A stretch of 64,000 bases of DNA. Source: JAAYZX01 sp040770645 (GTDB lineage Bacteria; Actinomycetota; Thermoleophilia; RBG-16-64-13). Location: contig JAXGIS010000002.1 in NCBI GenBank assembly GCA_040770645.1, positions 124,001 to 188,000 on the forward strand. The letters are read 5' to 3'. Shown here piece by piece: positions 46,396-57,105 of this stretch (positions are counted from its first letter, which is position 1; the number at the start of each line of letters is the position of its first letter). The position numbers and the translations under genes are program-made. A model generated the notes under the pieces. It did no database searches and was not told the DNA's origin. It worked only from the letters and a program-made list of their open reading frames with translations.

Positions 46396-47382
46396 TCACC
46401 ACCACGGCAGGGAGCCGCGGGCGAACTCCAGATAGTAGAGCGTGAATCCGGCCGCCGCGAACATGGCCGTCACTATCCAGAAACGCACGATGATTTTGGT
46501 CTCCGACCAGTTCTTCAGCTCAAAGTGATGGTGGATGGGAGACATCAGGAATACACGGCGGTGGAAGAAACGCACGGCGACCACCTGGATGATGAGGCTC
46601 ATACCCTCGATCACGAAAATGGCGCCGATCAAGGGAAGATATAGCTCGGTGCGGGTCATGATGGCCAAGCCTCCCAAGGCCGCACCCAGAGCCAGCGCCC
46701 CGGTGTCGCCCATGAACACGGCGGCGGGGAACGAGTTGTACCACAGAAAGCCGATGCAGCCACCCATCAGACTGGCAGCCAGTATGGCTAGGTCTTTGTA
46801 TCCGTTCAGCCAAGTGATCCCTACGTAGGCCAACAGCGCTATGGCCACAGTCCCCGCGGCCAGGCCGTCGAGACCGTCGGTGAGATTCACGGTATTGGCA
46901 CTCCCGGCACCGATGAGATAAGCGAGCACGATATAGAACCATCCCAGGTTCACGCTCACCTTCAATAACGGGATGTTCACGCTGGTACCGACGCCACCGA
47001 AACGATATGCCATGAATCCCACAATGAGTAGAACCACAAGTTGGAGGGCCAGCTTGACTTTGCCGCTGATACCGAGAGAGCGTCTGCGCAGCAGTTTACT
47101 GCTGTCATCCAAGAAACCGATGATGGCGGTGCCCACCAACAATCCCAACACCAGCAGACCACTGGTTGAGTAACTACCGAGCAGTAAATAAGGGACTATG
47201 GCGCAGACCAGTATCAGAAGGCCACCCATTGTGGGCGTACCGGCTTTGGCCTGATGGCGAGCCGGACCTTCCTCCCGAATGCTCTGCCGGATGCCACGAC
47301 GCCGCAGCAGGGAGATGAAACGAGGGCCACTCACGACCACCAACAGCACGGCGAGAATGGCGGCGGCCAACACCCTGCCCAC
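46396..47382 (-). CDS. mraY: Phospho-MurNAc-pentapeptide translocase MraY
   Basis: 328 residues, ten TM helices. Catalytic Asp pair FLDDSSKLLRRRS (usual FxDDxxK), NLTDGLDGLAAGT, FMGDTGALALGAALGG, and MSPIHHHFELKNWSE (HHH motif) are present. Makes lipid I from undecaprenyl phosphate. Begins with GTG 47382, with AGAGGAG about 10 bases upstream; murF ends 3 bases before it. Confidence 0.97.
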   Translation of the reverse strand: MGRVLAAAILAVLLVVVSGPRFISLLRRRGIRQSIREEGPARHQAKAGTPTMGGLLILVCAIVPYLLLGSYSTSGLLVLGLLVGTAIIGFLDDSSKLLRRRSLGISGKVKLALQLVVLLIVGFMAYRFGGVGTSVNIPLLKVSVNLGWFYIVLAYLIGAGSANTVNLTDGLDGLAAGTVAIALLAYVGITWLNGYKDLAILAASLMGGCIGFLWYNSFPAAVFMGDTGALALGAALGGLAIMTRTELYLPLIGAIFVIEGMSLIIQVVAVRFFHRRVFLMSPIHHHFELKNWSETKIIVRFWIVTAMFAAAGFTLYYLEFARGSLPWW

Positions 47383-47385
47383 CGC

Positions 47386-48876
47386 TCAACACTCCTCTCG
47401 CGCCAAACTCAACAGACCCTGCACCACCTGCTCCAGACACAGGCGTCGCGATCCCTTCACAAGCACCACATCTCCAGGCTTCAAGCTGAGCTTGAGTTCA
47501 TTTGCCATCCCTGGTATGCCAACCAGGGTGCGCGCTTTCGCCACGCCGTGCGGCGCCACCGATTCATATGCCTCGACCACGGTTGATGCGTGGTCGCCCA
47601 CGGCATATAGGACTTCCACGCCCATCTCGGCGGCCTTATGTCCAATCTGGGCATGATACAGACCTGCATCCGCGCCCAGTTCCAGCATATCGCCCAGTAT
47701 GGCCACCGACCTCCCCCCGACTTGACGAGCCCTTTCCATCAAACCGGACAGGGCCATGACAACCGCTTCGGGGTTGGCATTGTATGTGTCATCCAGGATG
47801 ATCAACCCGCCCACCTCATACTCGTCTCCACGCCCCGGCGTGAAGACCACTCCCCCTACCCCTTGTAGGCAGTGCTGTAGAGAGAGCTGGGCAGCGTAGC
47901 ACACCGCAGCGGCGGCCACTGTGTTTTCCAACCGGTAGCGCGCCGTGAAAGGCGTGGTTACCTCAGCCTCACCTTCAGGCCAAGTCACATGCAACAAACA
48001 CCGCGCTGCGTCGCACACGGTCGCATGTCCAAGTATGAGTGGATCACGACCCTCTGCATGTCCAACAACCGGTTCTACAACTTCTCCGCCAAGCGACTCC
48101 TGTTCTGCTGCTCCTTCCAGAGCGAAACGCACCACCCGCCTGCCCGCCCGCCGGCCTGCCTTCTCCACCCATTCTTCCAGCGCCCGGCAGTCGCGCGGCA
48201 CTACCACCACCCCGCCCGGCTTGGTGCGCAGAATGAGTTCAGCCTTAGCCTGAGCTACATTCTCAAGCGTGCCAAGAAGCTCAAGATGTACTGGAGCTAC
48301 ATTGGTTATTACCCCTACGTCCGGTTCGGCAACATCCGCCAAGTACGCGATCTGCCCCAACCCCCTCATGCCCATCTCCACTACCACGATCTCTGTAGAA
48401 GGCTCGATCTGCAGCAAAGTGAGTGGCACGCCGATCTCGTTGTTCAGGTTGGACTCAGTGGCCAGCACCACCCGTTCCATCCCGGCCATAGCCCGAATCA
48501 GATCCTTGGTGCCGGTCTTGCCGATGCTCCCCGTCACGCCAATAACCACTGCCCGCGATAGCCGCCGCACAGCCCGTGCCATGCGGCCCAGCGCCAGAAG
48601 CGGGCTCTCGACTTCATAAATGCGGTCCTCCCACTCACGGACGGCAGCCTCTTCCAACGCTGCAACACCATGTCCTGTGGACACCACTGCGCCACACGCC
48701 CCGTTGCGCAGTGCCTGCAGTACATATTGGTGCCCATCGAAGCGCTCGCCCGCTAGAGCGAAGAACAGGTCTCCTTTGCGCAGCGTGCGCGTGTCGACCG
48801 AAACTCCAGTGACGGCCGTTTTGAGCGGTGGCAGGCCCAGCGCCGCACCGGCCGTAGTGGCATCCAGCGCAATCAT
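47386..48876 (-). CDS. murF: UDP-MurNAc-tripeptide D-alanyl-D-alanine ligase MurF
   Basis: 496 residues. N-terminal domain VSVDTRTLRKGDLFFALAG, P-loop GVTGSIGKTGTKDLIRAM, ATESNLNNEIGVPLTLL, and VEMGMRGLGQIAYLADVAEP; C-terminal DDTYNANPEAVVMALSGL and AILGDMLELGADAGLYHAQI. It adds D-Ala-D-Ala. The start overlaps the murE stop as ATGA, indicating translational coupling. All key residues intact. Confidence 0.97.
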   Translation of the reverse strand: MIALDATTAGAALGLPPLKTAVTGVSVDTRTLRKGDLFFALAGERFDGHQYVLQALRNGACGAVVSTGHGVAALEEAAVREWEDRIYEVESPLLALGRMARAVRRLSRAVVIGVTGSIGKTGTKDLIRAMAGMERVVLATESNLNNEIGVPLTLLQIEPSTEIVVVEMGMRGLGQIAYLADVAEPDVGVITNVAPVHLELLGTLENVAQAKAELILRTKPGGVVVVPRDCRALEEWVEKAGRRAGRRVVRFALEGAAEQESLGGEVVEPVVGHAEGRDPLILGHATVCDAARCLLHVTWPEGEAEVTTPFTARYRLENTVAAAAVCYAAQLSLQHCLQGVGGVVFTPGRGDEYEVGGLIILDDTYNANPEAVVMALSGLMERARQVGGRSVAILGDMLELGADAGLYHAQIGHKAAEMGVEVLYAVGDHASTVVEAYESVAPHGVAKARTLVGIPGMANELKLSLKPGDVVLVKGSRRLCLEQVVQGLLSLAREEC

Positions 48877-50464
48877 TTCTTCCCCCAGCCGTGGTGATGA
48901 AGTGCAGCCAGGGCAACCTGGCAGTCGTCGAAGGGCACTTTCTTATCCGCGAACTCCTGGCCGCTCTCGTGACCCTTCCCAAGGATCAGAACTAGATCCC
49001 CTGGCTCAGCCATCTCCACTGCTCTGGCGATGGCCTCACGCCGGTCGACTTGGACCTCCGCACCTTCGGGACATGCAAGCCCAGCCAGTATCTCAGCCAC
49101 GATGGCAGCGGGATCCTCCGAGCGTGGGTTATCGGAAGTGATGATGCAGACATCGCTCCCCTCCTCCAGAGCCCTACCCATCTTGGGGCGTTTGGTGCGA
49201 TCCCGATCCCCCCCACACCCCAATAGCGCGATGATCCGCCCCGATCCCACAGCTCGCGCCGTTCGCAAGACGTTCTCCACCGAATCAGGCGTGTGAGCGT
49301 AATCCACGAGAACGGTGAACGGCTGGCCGGCGTCCACTTTCTGCATGCGACCGGGCACACCCGGGAACCTACGTATAGCGCTGAGCATCCGGTGGATATC
49401 AAGCCCCAAGCCCAAACCCAAGCCCAAGGCCGTTAGGGTGTTGGAGGCGTTGAACTCCCCAAGCAGCGGGACTGCGAGCGGGAACTGCAGGCTGGAACCA
49501 AGATCTATCCCCACTAACGCCTCCGGTTTCACCGAAGCCGCGGCCACGAGAGGCAGAGCCCGCCCCTGCAACCTCAGTGTGCCCCGTACCCCCTGCGCGT
49601 CCAAGCGCAGGTCGCATAACTCAATGTCGGGCCGCGTGTCTTCCGTCCTCTGCACACCACCGGCTCCCCGTACCGCGAAGGTCAGCAACCGCCCCGGGTC
49701 CACCAAAGCTGCGATCTCACGGCCCATTACGTCGTCAACGTTGACCACGGCGGGGATGGCTTCGCCGGCAAACACCGGGTCCGTGAAAAGCCTCAGTTTG
49801 GCGGCTCGGTATGCTGCGAAAGACCCATGAAACTCAAGATGATCTTGAGTCAGGTTCGTGAACGCCACCGCTCCAAACCGCAGTCCATCCGCGCGACCCA
49901 GTTCAAGCGCGTGCGAGGAGACCTCCATCACTGCGGCGCCATTCCCCGCGGCTACCATGGCGGCCAAGTCGCGCTGCAAATCCGGCGCCTCCGGAGTGGT
50001 CCTGTTCGCGGGGTGATGTTCCCCGCCGATCACACGCTCCACTGTAGTGAGCAGACCCGTGCGCATACCGGCATCCTCCAGCAACCATGCCACCAGGTAG
50101 GCGGTGGTTGTCTTGCCGTTGGTGCCGGTGATCCCCACCAGCCGGAGCCGCCGACTCGATCACCGTAGAACGTCCGAGCCATCCGAGCCATGGCCGATCT
50201 CACATCGGGAACCACGATCTGGGGTACCGGCAAAGCCAACGGTCGCTGCACACACAGAGCCACCGCCCCGCGCGCAACGGCGTCACCGGCGAACTCGTGG
50301 CCGTCGAATCTGAGACCGGGAATGCAGAAAAACAACGTACCCGCTTCGACGGTGCGACTGTCATAGGAGAGGGACACGATGTCCACAAAGGGATGGCCGG
50401 AGAGATCGTAATCCTCCAGCCCGTTGAGGAGTTCGGGGAGGTTCACGGATTCGAATTCTACCAT
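48873..50464 (-). CDS. murE: UDP-MurNAc-tripeptide synthetase MurE (meso-DAP type), one frameshift
   Basis: Adds the third residue. N-terminal domain VSLSYDSRTVEAGTLFFCIP, GLRFDGHEFAGDAVARGAVA; frame change near 50150 and then VGITGTNGKTTTAYLVAWLL, EVSSHALELGRADGLRF, TNLTQDHLEFHGSFAAY, and VDYAHTPDSVENVLRTAR, GCGGDRDRTKRPKMG. The motif ITSDNPRSEDPAAI contains DNPR, which in this family is diagnostic of meso-diaminopimelate as substrate. GKGHE near the end is also in place. About 530 residues when the slip is repaired. Confidence 0.95.
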
Positions 50465-50498
50465 AGGGGTACCGACTGAACCCGATCGTGACACCGGT

Positions 50499-52168
50499 TC
50501 AATCCTCGGCCTTGCAGTCCGGGGCAATGCCCAAATGCTTGACTGTGAAGTCCGCAATACGGGCAAACACAGGCGCTGCCACCTCAGAACCCAGGTGGGC
50601 CTGCTGCGGCTCATCCACAGCCACCAGGATCACCACCCGTGGGCGGTCGGCCGGTATCATGCCTACGAACGAGGCCAGATACTTGTCCTCGGCATACCCT
50701 ATGCCGTCCTCCAATGCCTTCTCTGCCGTACCGGTCTTCCCGGCCACCGAGTACCCTGGGAGGGCGGCTGCAGTTCCGGTCCCGCTCTCCACCGTCTCTT
50801 TCAGCATAGCCCGCAACTGCTCCGCCACCCGCGCATCCACCACCCTGCGCGTCTCTATCTCTCCCGCCGATTTCTTGGTCAAATGCGGCGCCACCCAAAG
50901 CCCATCGTTAGCCACGGCGGCGTACGCCGACGCCAACTGGATGGCCGTGACGGATATGCCTTGACCAATGGGCACATTGGCTACCGTTCCCAAGTTCCAC
51001 TTATCAACCGGCAGCAGCAGCCCCGCGACCTCTCCCGGCGCGTCGATCCCTGTGCGTCGCGTGAAGCCAAAAGCGTTTATCATCCGACAGAAATCCTCTT
51101 TGCCCACCTTGAGCCCCAGAGTCACTGCGCCCACGTTCGACGATCGCGCCACTATCTGCGTAACCGACATGACCCGTTCCGGCTCCACGCCCTCGTAGGC
51201 TTCGCCAATGGAGACATCGCCCACCACGATATTGGGCGGTAGTGTGAAGACCGTGTCCGGCGTCACCAACTGCGCGGACAGAGCAGCCGCCACCACCACC
51301 AGCTTGAAGGTGCTTCCCGGTTCAAACAAATCGGTGACCGGATAATGCCTCCTATCGGCGGCATCTTGGGCCAAGTACTCGTTGGCATCGAAGACCGGGG
51401 TGGTAGCCATGGCCAACACCTCCCCACTCTGCGGATCCAGGATTATGGCAGTAGCCTTCCTGGCCTCATACTCCTCCACCGCTTCCGTGAGGATCTGCTC
51501 CGTGGCGAACTGGATTTCCTTGTCAACAGTGAGCACCACATCGTTACCCGGTACGGGGGCGTCTTCGTGCACGACCTCGAGTACCCTCCCCCGATCGTCG
51601 ACTATGGTGGTCCGTTTGCCGGGCTCACTGACAACTGGGCATCGTACCGCAATCTGAGACCCTCCAGCCCTTTCATCTCGGTGCCCACGAATCCCAGAAG
51701 TTGAGAAGCCAACGCTCCCTGCGGATAAATGCGCTTGTCTTCCGCTTGACCAAAGACTCCTTTGATACCCAAAGAGCACGCCCGCCGCGCCACTACCGGG
51801 TCCGCCATGCGCATCACATAGACGAAGGTTCCCGGCGTGGAAAGCCGCGCCAAGATTTCGTCCTCCTTCATATCCAGAACTGCAGCCAACTTCCGCGCAG
51901 CGGCGGGTGGGTCTTCTATCTCCTTGGGGTTCGCGCAGACCGATATCATCTCCACAGTGAGAGCCAGTGCTCCACCGTCCCTGTCGAGGATGGCAGCCCG
52001 TTTCACTGGAAGCACAGTGGAGGCCAAGTACTGCCTCTCCGCACGCTGCGAATACTCAGCGGCTTTGACCACCTGCAGATAGAAGGCCTTGCCCAGGAGT
52101 CCGGCGAAACACGCACCGAAGGCCAAGACCATGAGGAGCAGCCGCCTGTTGCGGGAGCGACCGCTCAT
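50499..52168 (-). CDS. ftsI: Division transpeptidase FtsI / class B penicillin-binding protein, one frameshift
   Basis: About 556 residues. Short cytoplasmic start RSRNRRL and TM helix LLLMVLAFGACFAGLLG, pedestal region with RAAILDRDGGALALTVE, QLLGFVGTEMKGLEGLRLRYD, then a frame change near 51640. Transpeptidase domain: LFEPGSTFKLVVVAAAL (SxxK), VARSSNVGAVTLGLKVG (SxN), and VAGKTGTAEKAL (KTG). Crosslinks septal peptidoglycan with FtsW. No PASTA domain is found. Start ATG 52168 follows immediately after the ftsL-like stop. Confidence 0.94.
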
Positions 52169-52172
52169 GTTA

Positions 52173-52892
52173 TCAAGGCGTTCGCGCTCCCCGACCGGCT
52201 GCCTCGTCAGCAGCTTCACTCGGCGAGGTTGCCGTGGCGGGAGATTCGCGGCCGTCGCGCCGGGCACCGGCGGCGGCACCCACGTCGGCCACGGCCACCG
52301 CACCCGCAGTGGCCACCATCCGCGGACCGCCCACGTCTTCCGAGGCCGATTCGGCCTTGACGCCCGGCACTTCGATGTAGGCCACGCCGGTGGCGAGCTC
52401 CAATCCCAACAGCCCAGCCTTGTCCTGCAAACGTGCCGCGGAGCCCAGGGCGGCGGCCTGGGTGTTGTACTCGGCCTGTTCGGCGCGCAGGGAGGAGACC
52501 TGCCTCTCCAGCATCACGGCCTCGGCTTTGAAATGGAAGGCGGCCATGTTGAGCAGTACCGGTGCAGCCCCTCCGCACACGAGGAGTAGGAATCCGAACA
52601 CAAGCAGCGGCACCAGCACTCGACGTGTCCGTCTCCGCGGTCTCGCCACCAACCGCAGCGCCGGCTGGCGGATAGGACGACCTGCGGGGCGTGCCGACGG
52701 AGCCGCCGCAGCCACGGCGGACCTTTCAGCGGCGATCTTCCTACCGGCAGATGCTCGTGACCGCGGGTCAGGTTCCGCCAAGCGCCGTCGCTCTCGCGCG
52801 GCCACCCTCTCTGCGCTGCGCCTGGCGGCGTCGGATTCGTACTCCGACCACTCGCGGTTGGTGTAGTAGCGCGCTGCCGCGGCCCCGGCCAT
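52173..52892 (-). CDS. ftsL: FtsL-like septum formation protein
   Basis: 239 residues. Not recognised by conserved residues but by layout: a long basic/Ala-rich cytoplasmic N-terminus (YYTNREWSEYES, RRSAERVAARERRR), one TM helix (VLVPLLVFGFLLLVCGGAAP) at about 91-112, and a short leucine-zipper-like coiled coil (FHFKAEAVMLERQVSSLRAE), all between rsmH and ftsI, where ftsL is always found. A 70-residue acidic disordered tail follows. ATG 52892 overlaps the rsmH stop by one base (TGATG). Confidence 0.75.
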   Translation of the reverse strand: MAGAAAARYYTNREWSEYESDAARRSAERVAARERRRLAEPDPRSRASAGRKIAAERSAVAAAAPSARPAGRPIRQPALRLVARPRRRTRRVLVPLLVFGFLLLVCGGAAPVLLNMAAFHFKAEAVMLERQVSSLRAEQAEYNTQAAALGSAARLQDKAGLLGLELATGVAYIEVPGVKAESASEDVGGPRMVATAGAVAVADVGAAAGARRDGRESPATATSPSEAADEAAGRGARTP

Positions 52893-53824
52893 CACAACCT
52901 CCACGCGGCCCGCAGTTTGGCCGAGCTGGATCGCGGATTGGCCTTCAGTTCCCGCGCCTTGGGCGTGAGCGGCCTGGGAGTGAGGATATCCAGGGTGGGG
53001 ACACGGCCACAGGCACATACCGGGAAAGACGGGGGACAGATGCAAGGGTGCGCTTGACTGTGGAAGAAACGCTTGACAATGCGATCTTCCAACGAGTGGA
53101 AACTCACTACCGCCAGGACGCCACCCGGAACCAGAAGTTCCAAGGCCTCAGGTAGTGCTCGTTTGAGGGACTCCAACTCGTCGTTCACCACTATGCGCAA
53201 CGCCTGGAAGACTCTCCGCGCCGGATTCCTGGCTCCAAAACGGGCAGGGGTGGGAATGGCCTGCTTCACCGTCTCCACCAGTTCAGCCGTCCGCGTGTAG
53301 GCCGACGTCTGCCGGCGACGTACCACCAGCCTGGCTATGGGACGCGCGAACTGCTCCTCTCCGTACACTCGGAAAATGCGGGTCAGTTCATCCTCCGATG
53401 CCTCATTGACGATGTCGGCCGCCGTGGTGGTGAGTGCGGGGTCCATGCGCATATCGAGCGGGGCATCGTAGCCGTAGGAGAAGCCACGCTCCTCAGTGTC
53501 CACCTGCATGCTCGATAGACCCAGATCCATATAGAGATGTGTGGCCCGGAAGCCCGCTTCTCTGAGTTCGATCAAGACGTCGGCGAAGTTGCCGGCGTAG
53601 AAGTGAGACGGGCATCGAAAGCTGGGCCGCAAAGCATCGAAGTAATCACGGGCCACGGGATCGCGGTCGCACGCCACGAAGCACCCCTCCGGGCCGAGAT
53701 GCTCCGCCACCGCCGCCGCATGCCCGCCTGCGCCGAACGTGCAATCGACTACGTAGCTATCGGACTGCACATTTAGGAGTTCCAACAACTCCGTGGTCAG
53801 CACAGGTGTATGTGCCATTGCCAT
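52892..53824 (-). CDS. rsmH: 16S rRNA m4C1402 methyltransferase RsmH
   Basis: About 310 residues. MAMAHTPVLTTELLELLNV start, SAM site VDCTFGAGGHAAAVAEHL, DRDPVARDYF, MDLGLSSMQVDTEERGFSY, PLDMRMDPAL, and VVSFHSLEDRIVKRFF in the C-terminus; the last block reads PRSSSAKLRAAWRL. Methylates the N4 of C1402 of 16S rRNA. The frame extends to 53863, but ATG 53824 has GAGGCGGAA upstream and fits the family start. Closely follows mraZ, as usual. Confidence 0.95.
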   Translation of the reverse strand: MAMAHTPVLTTELLELLNVQSDSYVVDCTFGAGGHAAAVAEHLGPEGCFVACDRDPVARDYFDALRPSFRCPSHFYAGNFADVLIELREAGFRATHLYMDLGLSSMQVDTEERGFSYGYDAPLDMRMDPALTTTAADIVNEASEDELTRIFRVYGEEQFARPIARLVVRRRQTSAYTRTAELVETVKQAIPTPARFGARNPARRVFQALRIVVNDELESLKRALPEALELLVPGGVLAVVSFHSLEDRIVKRFFHSQAHPCICPPSFPVCACGRVPTLDILTPRPLTPKARELKANPRSSSAKLRAAWRL

Positions 53825-53852
53825 TTCCGCCTCAAATGCCAGTGCCGCAGAG

Positions 53853-54314
53853 CTAGGACTCATGAGCCCCGTCCCGCTTGGCGTCTCTCCTGGCCTTCCG
53901 TTGCTGATACTTCTCCGTCTCTTCGGCCAGGGTTGCCGGATTCCATATCTCCAGTCGATTCCGGTTGCCCAGGATCATCACTTTGCCCACCAGATCAAGG
54001 CCTTCAGAGATCCCGGCCTGCAGAACCGACACCCTACCCTGTTTATCGGGAACACAGCTGCTCATACGCGAGAAGATGAAGCGCGAATCCCAGTCGTCCT
54101 CGAAGTCGTCGTAGGTATTGAGCGGATCGATGTATCTCTCCTCGTACTCTCTCCAGTCGTCCTCGTTGAACACCATGACGCAGTGCGGCTGAACGGGGAG
54201 ACGGGCAAGAACTGCCCCTGAGGCGAAGTGCTCACGGAAATCAGCAGGGAGCGTGACGCGTCCCTTGCTGTCAACCGAGTGTTCATACGTGCCAAAAAGA
54301 CGGGTTCGTTGCAT
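53853..54314 (-). CDS. mraZ: Transcriptional regulator MraZ
   Basis: 153 residues of two SpoVT-AbrB-like halves: LFGTYEHSVDSKGRVTLPADF and SSCVPDKQGRVSVLQAGI, each with the DxKGRV-type motif. MraZ binds tandem TGGGN repeats at its own promoter and controls the dcw operon. ATG 54314 (GGAG 5 bases upstream) is chosen over the longer frame from 54356, which would overlap the promoter. An exact four-repeat binding box lies just upstream (see separate entry), supporting autoregulation. Confidence 0.95.
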   Translation of the reverse strand: MQRTRLFGTYEHSVDSKGRVTLPADFREHFASGAVLARLPVQPHCVMVFNEDDWREYEERYIDPLNTYDDFEDDWDSRFIFSRMSSCVPDKQGRVSVLQAGISEGLDLVGKVMILGNRNRLEIWNPATLAEETEKYQQRKARRDAKRDGAHES

Positions 54315-54323
54315 GGTGTCTCC

Positions 54324-54352
54324 ACAATAGGCCGAAATCCGTCCATAGTCAA
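54324..54352 (-). promoter_or_regulatory. Candidate promoter of the mraZ/dcw operon
   Basis: On the minus strand TTGACT (54352-54347), a 17-base spacer, and TATTGT (54329-54324) form a sigma-70-like pair. The -10 lies only 9 bases before the mraZ ATG, so the transcript would have almost no leader. The -35 overlaps the last repeat of the MraZ box, the expected arrangement for repression. Confidence 0.5.
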
Positions 54353-54385
54353 CCACTTCATCCCATTATTTGCCATGATATCCCA
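54351..54385 (-). promoter_or_regulatory. MraZ-binding box (four TGGNN repeats at 10-bp spacing)
   Basis: Read on the minus strand: TGGGA (54385-54381), TGGCA (54375-54371), TGGGA (54365-54361), TGGTT (54355-54351), each separated by exactly 5 bases. This is the classic MraZ operator (tandem TGGGN with 5-nt spacers), upstream of mraZ and touching the candidate -35 box. Confidence 0.9.
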
Positions 54386-54644
54386 CTTTTCCCCCCAAAG
54401 ACGGATTTCACGCGTCAATCGATGCCCACACCTGCAGCGTCGGTCTTTGCGCACGCTGCTCTGCATTACTTGATTTTTGCATTGCTTCATGCAGATACGA
54501 GCCGTCAGGCCCCTTTGGAGCCCAACCATGAACCGCCAACTGGGCCCCGAACTGGGTGAACTCTGTCATGTTTGGTACGCATGAATGATTGCAGGAATAA
54601 GTCACACGCACGCAAACATGCACGAATCCGGCGTGTGCTTGATC

Positions 54645-54670
54645 GGCATCACGGGCGTGGCCGTGATGCC
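54645..54670 (-). terminator. Inverted repeat downstream of pcrA
   Basis: GGCATCACGG (54645-54654), loop GCGTGG, and CCGTGATGCC (54661-54670) are exact complements, 28 bases beyond the pcrA stop. No T-run follows. It is the only feature I can see in the 311 bases between the MraZ box and pcrA besides sequence without recognisable coding content. Confidence 0.55.
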
Positions 54671-54697
54671 CGTGGAACGTCTACAAGCGTGTAAGGT

Positions 54698-57104
54698 CTA
54701 CAAGCGGCGCATCGGAGCGTAGTCGACCTTGAGGCTCTTCTGCTCACCGAGCGAGCTGAAGAACACTCTGACTACGCCCCCCGGCTCTACGCCCAGGACC
54801 ATGCCCTCTCCGAACTTGGCGTGCGTTACGCGATCCCCGACCGAGAATACGGGGACATCCGAGTCGGACTCAGCAGAAGCCCGGCCGCCGCCCACCCCGC
54901 CTGAGGCGTTTTCTCGGCTGCGACGTGCAGCTGCGTACCGGTCCGTTCCTTCCAACGAACGGTGGCCGGCAGTCCCCCGCGACGAGGCACCCGCCCCTAA
55001 CGAAACGCCGGCCCCACCGGGGCGGAAGCGACGCCCGTAGAACCCTCCCCAAGTCGCCGTGTCGCTTCCGCGCGGCGAGCGGCCGGTAGTCGAGAAGATC
55101 GACCGGGATCTCCTCCAGAAAACGACTTGGAAGATTGTAGCCACCGGATCCGTAGAGCGATCGGCTCTCGGCGTAAGACAAGTAGAGACGCTCTTCTGCC
55201 CGCGTGATCCCCACGTAACAGAGTCGTCTCTCTTCCTCCAATTCCTGCTCGTCGAGCGAACGCGAGTGCGGGAACACCCTCCTCCATACCCACGATGAAC
55301 ACCACGCGATACTCCAAGCCCTTGGCGTTGTGCAGCGTCATGAGCGTGAGTTGATCTGTGCCGGCGCGCAGAGCGTCCACATCGGCATAGAGGCTTATCT
55401 CCTGCAGGAATTCGGCGAGCGTTCCCTCGGGATTGTTTCGATCGTATTCGCGGGCCACTCCCACGAACTCCTGCAGGTTCTCCAGTCTTCCTTCCGCTTC
55501 CAGTGTGCGCTCATTTTGAAGAGACCCCACCAACCCGCTTTCCTGCAACACGGTCTCCACCTGTTCAGCCACCAGCACGGAACCATCCTCCGCACGCGTC
55601 TGCCAGCGGGCGAGGTGTTCGGCCAGCCCCTCCATGGCCCGGCACGCCGCCGGAGCCAGGTCCGCGATGCTGTCTGCAGTGCAAAGGGCCTCAGCCATGG
55701 GGATACCCAGTGCCGCGGCGTGCAGTTGCAGCCTCCCCTCCGCCACGGCCCCCAGGCCGCGTTTGGGGGTGTTGAGCGCCCGGCGGAAGGAGAGATCGTC
55801 GGACGGGTTCGTTATGCAACGCAGGTAGGCGAGTATGTCTTTGATCTCCGCCCGTTCATAGAACTTGGTACCCCCCACCACCTGGTAGGGGATGCCGTAG
55901 CGCACAAGCATATCTTCCAGAACGCGGGACTGGGCGTTCACCCGATAGAAGACCGCCTGCTCGGAGAGACGCACCCCCTGCCCCAACAGACGCTCCACCT
56001 CCCCTGCCACGCGACGAGCCTCTTCATGCTCGTCCCGGCATTCCAGAAGAGCGACCTTCTCTCCCACCCCTTTGTCGCTCCACAGGTGTTTCGGCTTGCG
56101 CCCCCTATTGTGAGATACGACGGCGTGCGCCGCTTCCAGGATGGTGGTGGTGGAACGGTAGTTCTGCTCGAGTTTGACGACGGTGGCGTCGGGGAAATCA
56201 CGCTCGAACTCGAGGATGTTGCGGATATCGGCTCCACGCCACGAGTAGACCGACTGATCGTCATCGCCCACCACCGTAATCTGTTCGTGCTCGCCGGCCA
56301 GAAGATGCACCAGCACATACTGAGCGTGGTTGGTGTCCTGGTACTCGTCTACGAGAACGTGACGAAACGCGCGGCGGTAGTGCTCCAAGCGATGAGGGAA
56401 GCTTTGGAACAGGTCAACGGTGCGCATGATGAGATCATCGAAATCGAGGGCGTTGGCCTCAAACAAGCGCTGTTGGTAGAGACGATAGACAACGGCCGCC
56501 ACGTCGGACATGCCGCCGAACGACTTACGGCTGCCGGCGGGCGCAGATCCGCCCCAGGCGTCACTGCCACCTGCCTCGATTACCGCCGCCGAACCCGTGG
56601 AAATCGCGTACTCGTCAGGGCCGAGCAGACGGTTCTTGGCATCGCTGATGCGTGCGTGCACACCCTGTGGCGGGAACCGTTTGGGATCATAACTCAAGTC
56701 CTCCAGGCAGTGTTTCACCAGCCGTACCTGGTCCTGTTGATCGTAGATGGAGAAGGCGGGGCGATAGCCGAGCAGTTCGCCCTCACGACGCAGTATGCGC
56801 GCACAGGCCGAGTGAAACGTTGAGACCCACATGGTCCGTGCGATCGGACCCACCAGGTCCGCCACCCGTTGCTTCATCTCCCCCGCAGCCTTGTTGGTGA
56901 AGGTGATGGCCAGAAGCTCGTGCGGCTGGACCACACCGGCGCGGATGAGGTAGGCAATACGATAGGTCAAAACGCGTGTCTTGCCCGAACCGGCGCCGGC
57001 CAGAACCAAGAGCGGCCCTCCTCGTGGAACACCGCCGCCACCTGGGCGCTGTTCTGCCCGGCTCGCAGATCGGAGAGCGTGGGATCACTTCGAGGAGACA
57101 CCAC
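54698..57104 (-). CDS. pcrA: UvrD/PcrA-type DNA helicase, frameshifted
   Basis: SF1A 3'-5' helicase for repair and plasmid/rolling-circle work. Residues after GTG 57104 read SPRSDPTLSDLRAGQNSAQV; a slip near 57020 leads to VLAGAGSGKTRVLTYRIAYL (Walker A), ITFTNKAAGEMKQRV, STFHSACARILRRE, NALDFDDLIMRTVDLF, VLVDEYQDTNHAQYVLV (Walker B), VGDDDQSVYSWRGADIRNIL, KLEQNYRSTTTILEAAH, and TLMTLHNAKGLEYRVVFIVG. Slips near 55240 and 55060 precede RRLCYVGITRAEERLYLSYA and the C-terminal FSVGDRVTHAKFGEGMVLGV, the PcrA RNA-polymerase interaction (Tudor) domain. All motifs are intact. About 800 codons. Confidence 0.93.
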
Positions 57105-57105
57105 G

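Noticed and set aside
55330..56823. 497-residue plus-strand frame opposite pcrA
   Set aside because: It is a shadow of the UvrD/PcrA gene, which carries all helicase motifs.
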